From positions 3,857,148-3,921,147 of the forward strand of contig SMSO01000014.1 of the NCBI GenBank assembly GCA_004764695.1: 64,000 bases of DNA, read 5' to 3'. The number at the start of each line of letters is the position of its first letter. Position 1 is the first letter of the stretch. Both the position numbers and the translations under genes were made by a program. This DNA is from Schizochytrium sp. TIO01 (Eukaryota; Sar; Bigyra; Thraustochytrida; Thraustochytriidae). Under the pieces are notes generated by a model, which searched no databases, was not told the origin of the DNA, and saw nothing but the letters and a program-made list of their open reading frames with translations. Positions 1 to 11,364 of the stretch are shown here, in pieces.

Positions 1-642
1 CCCACCCTGCACAGCGTAAGCAGGCAGCTGGAGGACATTGACTGCAAGTTTTTCGTACAAAATAGCAGTGCGGAGCACCCCCGTGTTGCGAGCCAAGAGC
101 TCGCTAGGGTTGACAGTTGAGAATCCAAAACCAGGAATCGAGGGGACTACTACATCGAAACCTGCTGCAAGGAGAAGTGGGACCACCTTTTGATGGTCGT
201 ATATGGTAGAAGGCCAGCCGTGCAACAGGAAGATGGTGAGGGCATCCGCATTATTGTCGCATCGGGCATGAATATAATGCAACTCGATACCTGGTTCAAC
301 CTCCACAGTATACTGCGGAAACTCGTTCAGCTTTTCTTCAGTCTCACGCCACTTGTCGAGAAACTCGCCCTCAAAGTATGCAAGAAGCTGCTCTAAAAAG
401 TCTACATCCATGCCGTAACGCCAGGCTTCTGGAGAGCCTGAGCCAGGCTTCGACTCATCAGCATAGGAAACTGCTGTTCGAACGTTCGGGCTGAGGCCAA
501 GTTCTACGCGTGAGGGGGGTTTGAAGTCATGCATAGCCTTGAGGTTTCGAGAATGCAGTCTCGATCGAAGGTCTTCAAGTACGTCATCATCTACATTAAG
601 CCGGAAGGTCTTTGGCCTTGCGCTGGCAGAGGAGGTCGCCAT
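1..642 (-). CDS. Epoxide hydrolase, N-terminal part (cut by window edge)
   Basis: This reads as a microsomal/juvenile-hormone-type epoxide hydrolase, an alpha/beta-hydrolase enzyme that opens epoxides to diols through an Asp nucleophile. Only 214 codons are in the window; the frame is open through base 1, so the catalytic half is missing here. I start it at the ATG at 642. Residues ~11-121 resemble the EHN N-terminal domain (WRYGMDVDFL at 74-83). Residues ~134-180 hold the first core strand, the oxyanion motif HGWP (141-144) and the stretch FDVVVPSIPGFGFS (162-175), all hallmarks of the family. The last residues visible are VQGG, where the family normally continues into the nucleophile elbow G-G-D-W-G. 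No N-terminal membrane anchor is visible, unlike the animal microsomal enzyme, so it is probably soluble. The family call is firm; substrate is unknown. Confidence 0.88.
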   Translation of the reverse strand, partial: MATSSASARPKTFRLNVDDDVLEDLRSRLHSRNLKAMHDFKPPSRVELGLSPNVRTAVSYADESKPGSGSPEAWRYGMDVDFLEQLLAYFEGEFLDKWRETEEKLNEFPQYTVEVEPGIELHYIHARCDNNADALTIFLLHGWPSTIYDHQKVVPLLLAAGFDVVVPSIPGFGFSTVNPSELLARNTGVLRTAILYEKLAVNVLQLPAYAVQGG

Positions 643-3500
643 GCCGATGATCTCGAGTATTCAACTAGTCGTCTGGGCACGAGGCTCAGCTAGCCCAAAT
701 CTAAGACTCTTTGCAGTAAGCGTGACCTCCGTCCAATCCTGCGGAGAGCAGCCTTCCTAGGAGCAGGTTTTGGTCACGATGCGCACTCTCTCGACGACAA
801 TGATGATATGGATCGTGAAAACCTTTTTTTCAAGCTCTTTCTCAAGAAAAGGGAGAAGGATGAACGATTTTGCGTTGTGCACATTGTTTCTCCAATAATC
901 ATTGGGGAATAAGTATTAGCATAATTGTTATGTACCTTCTTACTACCTATCTACCTTAGTACTTACCCAGCTAATTAGATTACGAATATAGAGAAAAAGT
1001 ACCTCAACATCGGACCACTAATAAAATATATATTACTGTACACTTTGTTATTTTTATAAAACCCCAAAATTTACATGTCCTATTGTTGTGACGTTGCGGG
1101 TTAAAAACTAACCCGTGACTCAAAGACAATTCTTAAATCATGTCCTTGGATAGACAGCGCAAAAGGACACCTCTGACGGCGTGGATATCACAATCGTGGT
1201 TGCATTTGGGGCATATGAAAACCTCTTATGCTCCGAGCTTGTCGTGGATGGTTGCATGTTGTTGAAGTGTAATCCTCTTGGCAAATAACAAGTTTACATC
1301 AGGGCAAATGCTCGGTTTTGTGAATGGGGGTTTGACAGAAGCGAAAGTGGCCCTAATGATACACCATTCAAGCTCTCGCGTTTTATCCGTCTTGTTAAGT
1401 TGTTGACCATCTGGGAGGTTTCAGATTTAGGCAACAGGATAATACAGTAGCTTCCACAGTGCCAAAGGGCAACCTTTTGGTGGGTCTCAGTAGTCGTATT
1501 CTTGATCTTGAGAACTACGCGCAGATTCGCGCGTCTCAAAGTAATTTTACCCTTTTTTCTTTTTCTTTATTTCGTGAGCCAGACTACCTTGGATTTTGTC
1601 GGCGCAACAAAAGAGAAAGAATATGGTTTTGTATCTTCCCCTGTGCCCCACTTCGTGGGTCGGCCATCAGTATCGTACATGGTCTGAAACGAGCGTACTC
1701 CTGGATCTAAGACAACAGTATGATGGTGCTCATCAGACACCTTTTGATTAATAGTGATGTTCTAACTTATCAAGTTTTTCTTTACACAAATGCAACAGCT
1801 GATTCCCTCTATTTGACATTCATAATGTAGAGTGTATAAGTATGCTTTTACAAGCACACTTGAGTCTCTGGTCACTATTCTTCTTTTCTTTTCTTTTCTT
1901 TTTTCTATTCCTGCCAAGGGCTCTTGCTGCAGTTGGAACCTCCGATCATAGATCTCAGCGTGTACCTGAAGATCATTCATCCCCCTCCCCAAAGATCTGA
2001 TGTGCAAAGTCTTAAAGCATCACGAGCGTTCTTGTTTATTCGTTCAAGTGTCGAGAGAGTTATTGAGTCATTACACCTATTCGTTTGCTGGGGCGTTATT
2101 CTCTAATAATGGAAAACTGTTTTTCAAAGGTTCTGTCTCACTTCTGTTGATCAAGATGATGATTTGCCAGATGTGATATCCAGGCAGTTTTCCATCTCAA
2201 TGTTTCCGTGAAAGGTGATATTTCAGCGACAAGAGCAAAATAACCTATTGGAGAAGACTCTGAGAACAATGCGCCAGAGATCCCGAGCACCGCAAACTAC
2301 CCGTTATGCTAACCCATGAATTTATTATTTACCGAACACTAGAGCAACTTCATTCTTCTTCATGGGCCGCTTTTCAGTTGCTGGAAGTGACAGTGCAAAT
2401 TGTGCGTGCAACACAATAGAAATTTATAAGAATCTACTTGCGAAGACCCGACTAGGGCCATCATTGCATCTTTCAAGTTTCAGAGATACTCTATTTAGGT
2501 GCAGCTGCAATCGATACTTGGCAACTCCATGAGAAAAAGATTTTTAGCTATGTTTCATAACAGGGCGAGTGCGACAGTTCAAGATATTCCTGCCATACTT
2601 TAGGCAAGAGGATTTCGACTAGCTTGCAATGCTTTCGGTCTAATTTATATGTGTATCCATTGGGAAGAGCACACTGGAGCGTATTTCAGTTTTACCCACG
2701 GAGAAAACTCTCAGGAATAAACTTCGTTCATCTCACTTAGATCTCTGGAACTACTTTCCTCTTGTACCTTCAATCTGGCATCTCCCTGCAATGTCGATCT
2801 GGAGCTCCCTATACGTTCTTAGTTAGCTGTTCGGAGGGTTGCGCACGGTTGCGCATAAATAAGTGACACGCACGAAGTGAGTTGCGCAGAGTTTTTTTTT
2901 TCTATTTTATATCACTCATGGTCTACAGCCTCAGACTTGGTAGGTCATTGTTGATTGGGTCAATCGACGGCAGCGCAACCCGTGGCAAACAACCTTATGG
3001 CCAGTATTACGAGCTTACCGTTATGATAAACTTCCCCCTTGGAGTGGTTTATTAAATTTCAGGACCATCATTGCGAATTGAGAATCTTATGTTTGGGATT
3101 ATTCGAAGGAATGAGAGTCTCGCCCAATACAGCACACAAAAGCTTTTGCAATTCGCGGGGTCGTCGTTCTGTTTATTGTTCTACGATATTATGTGAGCTA
3201 TCATGATGCAAGTTGTTTTCTTTTTGCTTAGCTCTTTAAAGCCAAGCCGAAAACTATGAGTAGAAATAGCTTGCTAAGCAACATCTTCAAAAGTTAGCAT
3301 GCAGAACAGCCGGTAGGGAGCCTTTTCCAAAGAATCACCAAGGACACAAAGAAGTTATTCCCCTGGGAAACTTTGGGTACAACTAATAGTCTGTTCGGAA
3401 CGAAAAGTTTACGGCAATCTCGTCGTTCCACTGAGCCCGTTCGCAGTGCCTTGTCGCTGGACCGATAGCTTGCCAGTTCACAAAATCAGCGAACTTTGCG
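643..3500. other. Intergenic, no gene recognised
   Basis: This stretch is AT-rich with short, mutually contradictory open frames on both strands. None shows a recognisable domain or a GC-richer exon-like composition. Poly-T/poly-A runs and a CTTTT run near 1880-1910 are the only conspicuous features. It probably includes the promoter of the epoxide hydrolase. Confidence 0.6.
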
Positions 3501-3772
3501 TTGCGCAGAGGGTTTTGGTCGTCCGCTACTACTTCCACGTGGGTGAACTTCCATAATGTGCTGCCAGAAGCGGGCTACAAAAAGTTTGCTACTACAACTA
3601 GCTTCGGGGATTTGATCATTCACTCACTGACTTACAAACTAACTCACTCGCTCGCTCACTATCGAGAATCTCCGCCAAAAACTTCGAGCTCTTGACCGAC
3701 GAACTTCGAGCTCCAGCTTGGCGCACGGAGCCACTACACCGTGTGGCCATGCATAGGAAAGATCCTCTGATT

Positions 3773-3846
3773 GCACGCACGCACGCACGCAGGCAAGCAG
3801 GCAAGCAAGCAAGTCACGACACGACACGACACGACATGACACGCCA
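3773..3846. repeat. CACG / CAAG / CACGA microsatellite cluster
   Basis: Three adjoining simple repeats are visible: a CACG tetranucleotide run, an imperfect CAAG/CAGG run and a CACGA pentanucleotide run of about four copies. The change of unit along the tract looks like successive slippage from related motifs. Confidence 0.8.
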
Positions 3847-4651
3847 CAGCAGCCAGAGCAGCCAGAGCCGGCGCCACGAGTGAGCACGCTTATGGGTTGA
3901 GTTTGGGAGCAAGAAATAGCACCGCAGGCTTGCTTGCAAAGTAAAGCTACTCTGCGGAGCTTAAATGACCTCAACTTGAGGTGCAGTTCGCAGGCCCTCC
4001 CTGACTAGGCTCCTCTCCTCGTTGCACCCTTCCCTCTCTCGTGCACCTGCTTCAAGCTCTTCAACCTCGTGATCTCTGCTGCTGCTGAGCTGTCCCCTCA
4101 CACACGCACACACGCAGGTTTCTCGAGCTGTGTAGATCGCTCGCCTGCTTGCTTACTTACTTACTCACTTACTCCCTCGTGGCCCTAGACCAAGCAGAGA
4201 ACCAGCTTGAAGACCCGCTTGGGGGTGGGCTGCTCCTTCTCTGCAGACTCTGCACCATCATCGGACAAGTCTTGATCGAGCTTGGGTCGTTCGTTGTTTC
4301 GATCCGAGACCAACAAGCTGTCGGCACCAGTTCCAAGGTTGAGGATTGATTTCCGAGGCGCATTACATTTTGCTCTGCATTACGGCGCAAGCACCATCAT
4401 GTTTGTAGCAAGCAACCATCCAAGGTCAAACAAACCGAGACCACATCGAGACGAAGATGTCGCAGATCAGGCCGTAGAGCCTTCCTCGCCAGTTGCCATC
4501 TCGATGCCGGGCTTGGCTTGAGCTGCTTTCGTGGCGCTCGCTGTGTAACGGTGCAGAGCAACAGTGAAGCAGTGAAAGTGAGCGAGTAAGTTCGCTCTCA
4601 CGTCGTGTTCCTGCACCGAGTCAAGAGTAATAATAACAAGAACAATAATAA

Positions 4652-4696
4652 AGATTAATAATAATAATAATAATAATAATAATTATTATTATTATT
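4652..4696. repeat. (TAA)n-(TTA)n perfect inverted microsatellite
   Basis: A run of TAA triplets passes directly into its own complement, TTA triplets, so the ~45-bp tract is self-complementary and could form a hairpin or cruciform. It is followed by a T-rich stretch and then by GAA and GAAT repeats. Confidence 0.85.
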
Positions 4697-4733
4697 CTTT
4701 CTTTTTTTTAATTCTATTATTTTTATTTTTATT

Positions 4734-4804
4734 AGAAGAAGAAGAAGAAGAAGAAGAAGAAGAATTTGCGGCGAATGAATGAATGAATGAATGAATGAAT
4801 GAAT
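4734..4804. repeat. GAA triplet run followed by GAAT run
   Basis: A GAA run of about ten copies is followed by a GAAT run of about eight copies, separated by a few bases. No open frame with coding character spans it. Confidence 0.85.
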
Positions 4805-6410
4805 GATTGATTGATGGCGGTGTGATTGATTGAAGAGAACGAAAGGTCGTCACCATGAATGGTCTTCATCATCGTCATCGTCGGTGAAGACCGTTTGGGG
4901 TATTGTGGCCAGGTAGGACAGCTTTCAGTGGCGAGGCGTCAAGCGTGGTCGCGCCCAGGTGGCGCAGAGAGCAAGGCACGCTTGTGTGTTTTCAACAAGA
5001 GGATTGATTGTGTGCTGTGCCACACTATGAATGAATGAATATGCAGGGCACTGCTAGGTTTTTAATGAGGGTGAGGATGGAAACGTCTATATATTGTGGC
5101 AGACTCACCGTATGCTATGCTATGCTCGAGCAAAGCAAGATTTCATTGTGGACAGACAGACTGACTGGCTGATTATACATGCCGTGGTAGCAGTGCTGCG
5201 TTCATTCGTTTCCAATGTCTGGTTTTCACTGTGATGCGCTAACATGATTTTCATGTACCTTCATGCATCGTCATTTTTTTGACCATTTTCGCGATTTCTT
5301 CAATACCTTTTTTTATTGAATTCAATCGAAGTTGCAATTCTAATTATAAAGCTTTTAATTAAAAATAAAAAGCAGGGGCAATGCTTCTTTCTGATCTCCC
5401 GCCTAGGCTGGACGCCGCTCCTTCTGGTCTGCGAGAGGGAGGGCAGTGCCGCGGTCTGCTCAAACCTGCGCTGATCGCAACGATGGTGGCCCCAATGACT
5501 CGCGAGCGAGCGAGTGAGCAGCAGCGAAGCAGGTTTTCTCTCGACAGCTCTATGCCCTACAATACAATAGCAGTCGGTAAGTTAAGCGGACTATCTATCA
5601 CAGTAAATGTTTAACTTAATTAAAAATAATTTTTTTAAAAATATATATATAAGAAAGAAAAAGAAAAAAAAACTCTACAATTTATTGATAAAGCCGCGGA
5701 AATGATGCTTTCACATCACCTTCGTTTGCAGTTGCATTCGCCCTCCTACTTGGTACCTACCTACCCGCGTGAAGACGTGGGAGGAGACCGGAGCACACCG
5801 GTGCTTGCTTGCTTACTTACTTGCTTGGTCTCACGCTGAGGAGGCGCCCCGGGTCTCCTCTTGGGCTGCCTTTGCCTCGATCCTGCAGCGTTACAGTCGG
5901 CTTTGGTCTGAGAATTGGTTGATTTGATTGTCCAGAAAAGGCCAAGTTATGTAGATAGAAAGAAAGATAGATAGATAGATACAGAGAGAGGGATCGACGA
6001 AGGTGCCTCATTGGACCTGTATCAAGTTCTGAAAAGCAAGCGATTTGCGGCCTCAAATGAATGGCTCCTTTTCTTTGTTTCTTTGTTTCTTTGTTTCTTT
6101 CTTATATTTTAAAGTTATTAATTTGTTTATTTAGATCTTGGAAAGGAAAGGTCACGAAAGGAGGTTCTCGAGCTTTTTTAGGAGTGAAGAAAGTTTGGTT
6201 TCAAGATAGAAGACAGTCATTCATTCATTCATTCATTCACCTATTCGTTCGTTCGTTCATTTGAGACTTGAACTGCTGCGAATCCATTGCACAGAGGTCG
6301 CCGGCAGGCAAAGCAATCTTAAGCAGCTCGAAGCAAGGAGCAAAGGCTTGCCTGGCATTCTGAAATCGATAAACCATCAATTGCCATCGTCGTGGCAGAT
6401 GAATGATGAC

Positions 6411-6586
6411 CAACCAACCAACAAACAAACAAACAAACAAACATACATACATACATACATACATTCTGAGGGAATGGATGGATAATCCATCAATCCATCA
6501 ATCCATGAATCCATCAATTCGAGTAAACTAAACTAAACTAAAGTAAAGAAAACAACAAACAAACAAACAAACAAACAAACAAACAA
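6411..6586. repeat. Compound CAAC/AAAC/ATAC, ATCC and AAACT microsatellites
   Basis: Within 176 bp there is a CAAC to AAAC to ATAC compound tract (6411-6465), an imperfect CCATCAAT tract (~6484-6515) and AAACT then CAAA tracts (~6527-6586). The ORFs that run through it are repeat-driven artefacts. Confidence 0.8.
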
Positions 6587-8945
6587 AGATGGCAACGATC
6601 CTGAAGACTACACTCAATCACAGAAGCAGGGGGAAGTGCTGGTGGAGGACAGCGACGCAGAAGAAAGTCTGTCTGTGCCATGATACGATCGAATGGTCGA
6701 CCTGCGCCCAACAACGCACGGCCTTGGCAGCAGCTGTCAGTTGGCCAGCGATTGGGCGGCAACTTCTTCTGCTTCTTAGAAGGAGAAGAAGACTTCCATC
6801 GCATCGATTGCCTCATTCATTCATTCATTCATTCATTCTTTTGAAGAAGTTCACACATACACAAATATCTATGATGGAAGACTAACTTGAAAGTTGCTAC
6901 AAAACATTGCAAATCTTCACTGCTGTGCGACTTTGGAGACGGAGAGATGGATAGATCCTAGTTTATGGCAAGAGGTCTCGAACCTCAATGGTAGAAGCAG
7001 TAGCAGGTGTGGACGTGGAGCCGTCGTGAGCTTGAGATGCCTTATGACCTCTTAGAAAGTTCGTCGAGAAGAGGGAATAGAATGTCGATGGAAAGACCGC
7101 AGACCACCCAAAGAAAGGAAGGACTCGAGAGAGGAAAGAAAAGTTAAAGTTAACAAACCTGTTCAATCAATGAAACAATGCGAATAAAACACTTCCTTCC
7201 CTCTTCCCTCTTTCCTTTTAAAATTAAAATTAAAAATTAAAATTAAAATTAAAATTTTGATTATTGCTAATTTTAGAATAAATATATATAATTCTTTTCT
7301 AAAAGGATGAACGAATTGTGACATGGGATACATCGAAACGATATCGAAGAGAACGAAGCCAGCTTTCTCAAGATCAATCGATCATCTTCCCTGACCCCCG
7401 CACAGAATCATAAACCGTCCCCTTGTCCTAACTTTATCCAGTTGCCAAGGGCACAGCGGTTTGTTCCGCTCGACTTTTTGCTCCAATTGCTCTTCAGGGA
7501 AGCGCTTGCTTTGTTCGATTATTTCCAAAAAGCAAGAAAAATTCATTCGTTCGCTGCTCTTGTACAAGGATGCGATTGCATTGCATGCAATTCATGAGGC
7601 GAGGTTAGCTATCTACGGCCGTCGCGGAGATAGCCAACTCGGTGTCATTGACACGCTTCGACTTCGCTGGAACTCTCTTGGGTTGTTTGTAATAATTAGC
7701 ACGCCCGGCGACTGATGTATGCGTTTCTGGTGAATGAAGGGGTGAGCCCTTTGCTGGTTTCCTGCGCCATCAATACTACTTCTAAAGGTACTGCCTAATG
7801 TATGGTAAGATTGAGCGAGCGCTTTGATCTCAGAATCAAGAATTCAAGACAAGCAACAACTTGAAGATTGGAAATGCTCCTGCCTCGTGGTGCTTGGAAA
7901 CTAGAAAACACGAGGTGCCAACGACGATAAGTTGTCAATAAGTGCCACAAAGATCCATGAAGCGGGCGGCGTTTGTACGAAGAAGACACCGCAATTGATT
8001 TGCAATTGATAGGATCTAGGAAAATGGTTTTATTGAGCTCTTCTCTTCTCTTTTCTTTTGTCGATATTCTTTTCAATTCGCGATTCCTTTTAAAGTTTTC
8101 TTGTTTTCAGAGTTGTTTCCTAAAGTTCTCCCTTTCACCTCAGTTCTTTGTTTCTTTTTAATTTTTAGTTGTTTTTTTCATTTCGAGGGGGGGGCAAGCC
8201 AAAGAAAACCTCCCTTCTTCGCGATCTTCCCTCTCGATACATCATGAAAAAGAAGGAAACGAATCGTCATCGTCGTCGTCGTCGCTTACCACTGCTAATC
8301 ATATCCGCAACTGTTTCGAACAAGCTCAATGTCGCTGAGTTCCACCTTCGCATTGCCGCCAAAGAGCGCTCTTCCGCTGCCGTAGCTTTTTGGTAGGCAA
8401 CCAATAGAGGGAGGTAGCAATAATAGTAGCAGGACTTGGGCCTTGAAAAGAAAAAAGAAAAAAGAAAAAAAAAAAAAAAACAGGCAAAAGAAAAGCCTTT
8501 CTATTTGTTCTTAGTTTTTTCTTTCTTTTCTTTTCTTTTCTTTAGCTAGCTAGCATACTCCTACCGCCGCTGCTAGCATACAGGTAGTTGAATGTTTTCA
8601 GCGATTCTGTTTTGGTGATTCAACCTTTCTTTCGAGTTCAAGTGTTTCTCCCGTACAAATGAATGAAGACAAATAAGATTCGTGATATACGTGCAATGAG
8701 TACATCAGAATCATCATTCCATTAGCTCGCATCGCATCCCAAGACACCGATTTGTTTATTATGCCCACCTGCCTCAGAGTAGCTAGCTAGCAGCAGCAGT
8801 AGTACGTCGCCTTGGAATGAATCACTTTCGTAAATTACCTCGCTGGCCTAGGCGGTGCTAGCTTTTCGGGTAGGAGGCCGAGCGCTCTGAGGCTGCCAAG
8901 CAATTGCTGACCAGGCATAATAGATAGGATACTGAGTGAGTGATA

Positions 8946-9131
8946 AGGTAAAGCAAAGCCATGCAAAGTAAAGCAAAGCAAAGTAAAGTAAAGTAAAGTA
9001 AAGCAAAGCAAAGTAAAGTAAAGAAATGTAAAGTAAAGTAAAGTAAAGCAAAGTAAAGTAAAGTAAAGTAAAGCAATATAAAGCAAAGTAAAGTAAAGCA
9101 AAGTAAAGTGAGGTGAGGTGAAGTAAAGTGA
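8946..9131. repeat. AAAGT/AAAGC pentanucleotide satellite upstream of ASS
   Basis: About 37 near-perfect copies of a 5-bp unit, AAAGT or AAAGC, degenerating to AGGTG at the right end. The tract stops about 60 bp before the start codon of argininosuccinate synthase at 9191, so it lies in the promoter or 5' UTR. Because the unit lacks stop codons on the minus strand, three long Phe/Leu/Tyr-rich open frames appear there; they are artefacts. Confidence 0.92.
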
Positions 9132-9190
9132 GAGGCAAGCAAACCCGAAAAGCCTAAGCAAGTCGCTTTGAAGCTTCTCCGCTAGTGACC

Positions 9191-10579
9191 ATGCTCGCCT
9201 CCGCCCTCCGCGCTCGCAGCGTTGCTGCCACCGGCCGCCTCGCTGCCCGCAGCCTCTCGACTGCCAGCGGCAAGCCGTTCAACCGCACCGAGTTCCGCAA
9301 GCCGGATGAGAGCAAGCCCAAGCTCGTTCTCGCATACTCTGGTGGCCTCGACACGAGCACTCAGCTCGCCTACCTCGTGAACGAGCTCGGCTTTGAGGTT
9401 GCTGCCTACATCGCTGACCTCGGCCAGGATGACGTCATCACCGATGCTGCCAAGGAGGAGATCAAGAAGAAGGCTGAGCTCAGCGGAGCCTACGCCTTTT
9501 ACTGCGAGGACCTTCGCGAGGAGTTCGTCGAGGACTTTGTGTACCCCATGATCGCCGCCAACGCCATCTACGAGGGACGCTACCTTCTCGGTACCTCCAT
9601 CGCTCGCCCCTGCATCGGCAAGCGCCAGGTCGAGATCGCCCACAACGAGAACGCCACCCACATCAGCCACGGCTCCACCGGCAAGGGTAACGACCAGGTT
9701 CGCTTCGAGCTCTGCTACCTCGGCATGGACCCCAAGCTCAAGTGCGTGACCCTCTGGCGTCAGCCTGAGTACTGCGAGAAGTTCCAGGGTCGCCAGGACC
9801 TCCTCGAGTACGCCCAGAAGTTCAACATCCCCGTGACTGCCACCAAGAAGCACTCTTACAGTGAGGATGAGAACCTTCTCCACATCTCCTACGAGTCTGG
9901 TGAACTCGAGGACCCTGCCTTCCCCGGCTCTGAGGACTACCCTGGCCTCGTGCTCAAGAAGAAGTCCAAGGACATCATGGACACCCCCGACACCCCCGTG
10001 GACCTCCTCATTTCCTTCAAGTCCGGTATCCCCAGCAAGGTTGTCAACAAGACCGACGGCACTGAGGTCACCGGATCCCTTGAGATGTTCCAGTACTTGA
10101 ACAAGATCGGTGGCGAGCACGGTGTTGGCCGCATTGATATTGTTGAGAACCGTTACGTTGGTCTCAAGTCCCGTGGCTGCTACGAGACCCCCGGTGGATC
10201 CATCCTCTACGCTGCCCACCACGACCTCGAGCTTCTCTGCCTTGACCGCGAGGTTATGCGCATCCGTGACCAGCTTGCTCTTAAGTACGCCGAGCTCGTC
10301 TACAACGGATTCTGGTTCTCCCCCGAGATGGCCTACCTCAAGCACTCCATGGAATACGCTCAGCGCACCGTCACCGGTGAGGCCCACATCCGTCTCCACA
10401 AGGCCAACATCATGTGCCGCGGCCGCTCCTCCCCTAACTCCCTCTACTCCACCGCCCTCGTCAGCATGGACGAGCACGGAGGCTTTGACCCCACCGCCGG
10501 CACTGGCTTCATCAACACGCTCGCTAACCGCCTCAAGGCTACCAAGAAGCGTGACACTGACTTTGGCACCGAATGGTAA
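9191..10579 (+). CDS. ASS1: Argininosuccinate synthase
   Basis: The enzyme joins citrulline and aspartate with ATP to make argininosuccinate, in arginine synthesis and the urea cycle. I start it at the ATG at 9191, giving 462 residues; the open frame extends 6 bp upstream only through a GTG. The ATP-pyrophosphatase P-loop AYSGGLDTS is at residues 48-56, and ARPCIGKRQVE, HGSTGKGNDQVRFE and CYETPGG follow in the normal order through to a complete C-terminus. The first ~28 residues are rich in Ala, Arg and Ser with no acidic residue (MLASALRARSVAATGRLAAR...), which looks like a mitochondrial presequence, although the enzyme is usually cytosolic. Codons are strongly C-ending compared with neighbouring genes, suggesting high expression. 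No intron is apparent. Confidence 0.97.
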   Translation: MLASALRARSVAATGRLAARSLSTASGKPFNRTEFRKPDESKPKLVLAYSGGLDTSTQLAYLVNELGFEVAAYIADLGQDDVITDAAKEEIKKKAELSGAYAFYCEDLREEFVEDFVYPMIAANAIYEGRYLLGTSIARPCIGKRQVEIAHNENATHISHGSTGKGNDQVRFELCYLGMDPKLKCVTLWRQPEYCEKFQGRQDLLEYAQKFNIPVTATKKHSYSEDENLLHISYESGELEDPAFPGSEDYPGLVLKKKSKDIMDTPDTPVDLLISFKSGIPSKVVNKTDGTEVTGSLEMFQYLNKIGGEHGVGRIDIVENRYVGLKSRGCYETPGGSILYAAHHDLELLCLDREVMRIRDQLALKYAELVYNGFWFSPEMAYLKHSMEYAQRTVTGEAHIRLHKANIMCRGRSSPNSLYSTALVSMDEHGGFDPTAGTGFINTLANRLKATKKRDTDFGTEW

Positions 10580-11364
10580 ACTTTTGCAAATTTCTTCACT
10601 ACTACAAACTTCTGTTTCATCTCGCGTTCAGTCGCGACCCGTCCGGCATGAACAACTGTCGCAACAACAAAATACCAAAAGTATCCTTTCCTTTTTTCTG
10701 ATCGATGATCCATTGATTGATAATACCTGCTTTGTTTCTTCATTTCCCGCTTTCATTCATTGAAACCAACTTCCTGTGGAGAATTGTAGTGTAGTACTTG
10801 TAATTCACTCCTCTTCTCCACGTGCAATACCCCACAGCTTTATCAGATGTAGCTAGATTAGTTGTTAGCATCTGCTTCAATGGCCTCGAAAACCAACACG
10901 CACTTCATATTAACTTGATCCACCTGAGTCGAAATATAAGCAAGACCTTGTTCATCAGAAGGCTGGCGTTTCCTATTACACCTCGTAGGTACCTAGGTAG
11001 TACTGTTTTGCGAAGAGAAAAAATCGATCTATATATATACATGGTCGAGCAAAGGATTTATTTATTTACGAGCATTAAGAAGCTGCCTTTTGTTTGCTTT
11101 TTAGATTTATTTCTATTTTTATTTTTTTTCAAAATGTGGTGTGGATCTACACACAGCTGTACCGCGAGAACCGTTTGTATTCAATATATATTATTTCCTT
11201 GTTTTCGGGTTTGGTTTGGTTTGGTTTGATCTTGAAAAAGAGAAATGAAGAAAAGATAAGAATACCACAAAACATAATGGTACTACTACCAACTAATTTA
11301 CACGGCCTTTAAATCATGGATTGGTTAACTTAACCTCACTTAACCTCATCAAACTGTATATCTT
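10580..11364. other. Intergenic between convergent genes
   Basis: AT-rich sequence between the ends of the ASS and cysteine-rich genes. It should hold both 3' UTRs. Short open frames are present but show no coding character. Confidence 0.6.

Larger units (their letters stand above)
3500..8940. repeat. Gene-free, microsatellite-rich region
   Basis: About 5.4 kb without a recognisable gene, carrying at least fifteen separate simple-sequence tracts with 3-5 bp units. Examples are CACG/CACGA at 3773-3846, TTAC at ~4150-4175, TAA/TTA at 4652-4696, GAA and GAAT at 4734-4804, GATA at ~5965-5980, TTTCTTTG at ~6075-6100, ATTC at 6217-6240, CAAC/AAAC/ATAC at 6411-6465, AAACT and CAAA at ~6527-6586, ATTC at ~6810-6838, AAATT at ~7218-7256 and TTTTC at ~8521-8543. 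All open frames here are short and follow the repeats or their flanks. The clustering contrasts with most of the rest of the window. Confidence 0.7.

Noticed and set aside
3639-3974. 111-codon Cys/Arg-rich frame
   Set aside because: It runs through CACG/CAAG microsatellites and has no independent coding signal.
8835-9161. Three overlapping minus-strand frames rich in Phe, Leu, Tyr and Thr
   Set aside because: They are direct translations of the AAAGT/AAAGC pentanucleotide array, open in all three frames because the unit lacks stop codons.
9182-10477. 431-codon open frame antisense to argininosuccinate synthase
   Set aside because: It mirrors a gene with extreme C-ending codon bias, which suppresses stop codons on the opposite strand; the Val/Leu/Gly/Glu-rich translation has no domain, and the sense gene is unmistakable.
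10110-10763. 217-codon Ser/Thr/Pro-rich frame overlapping the end of ASS in another frame
   Set aside because: Composition bias reflects a shifted reading of ASS codons; it has no motif and runs on into the 3' UTR.
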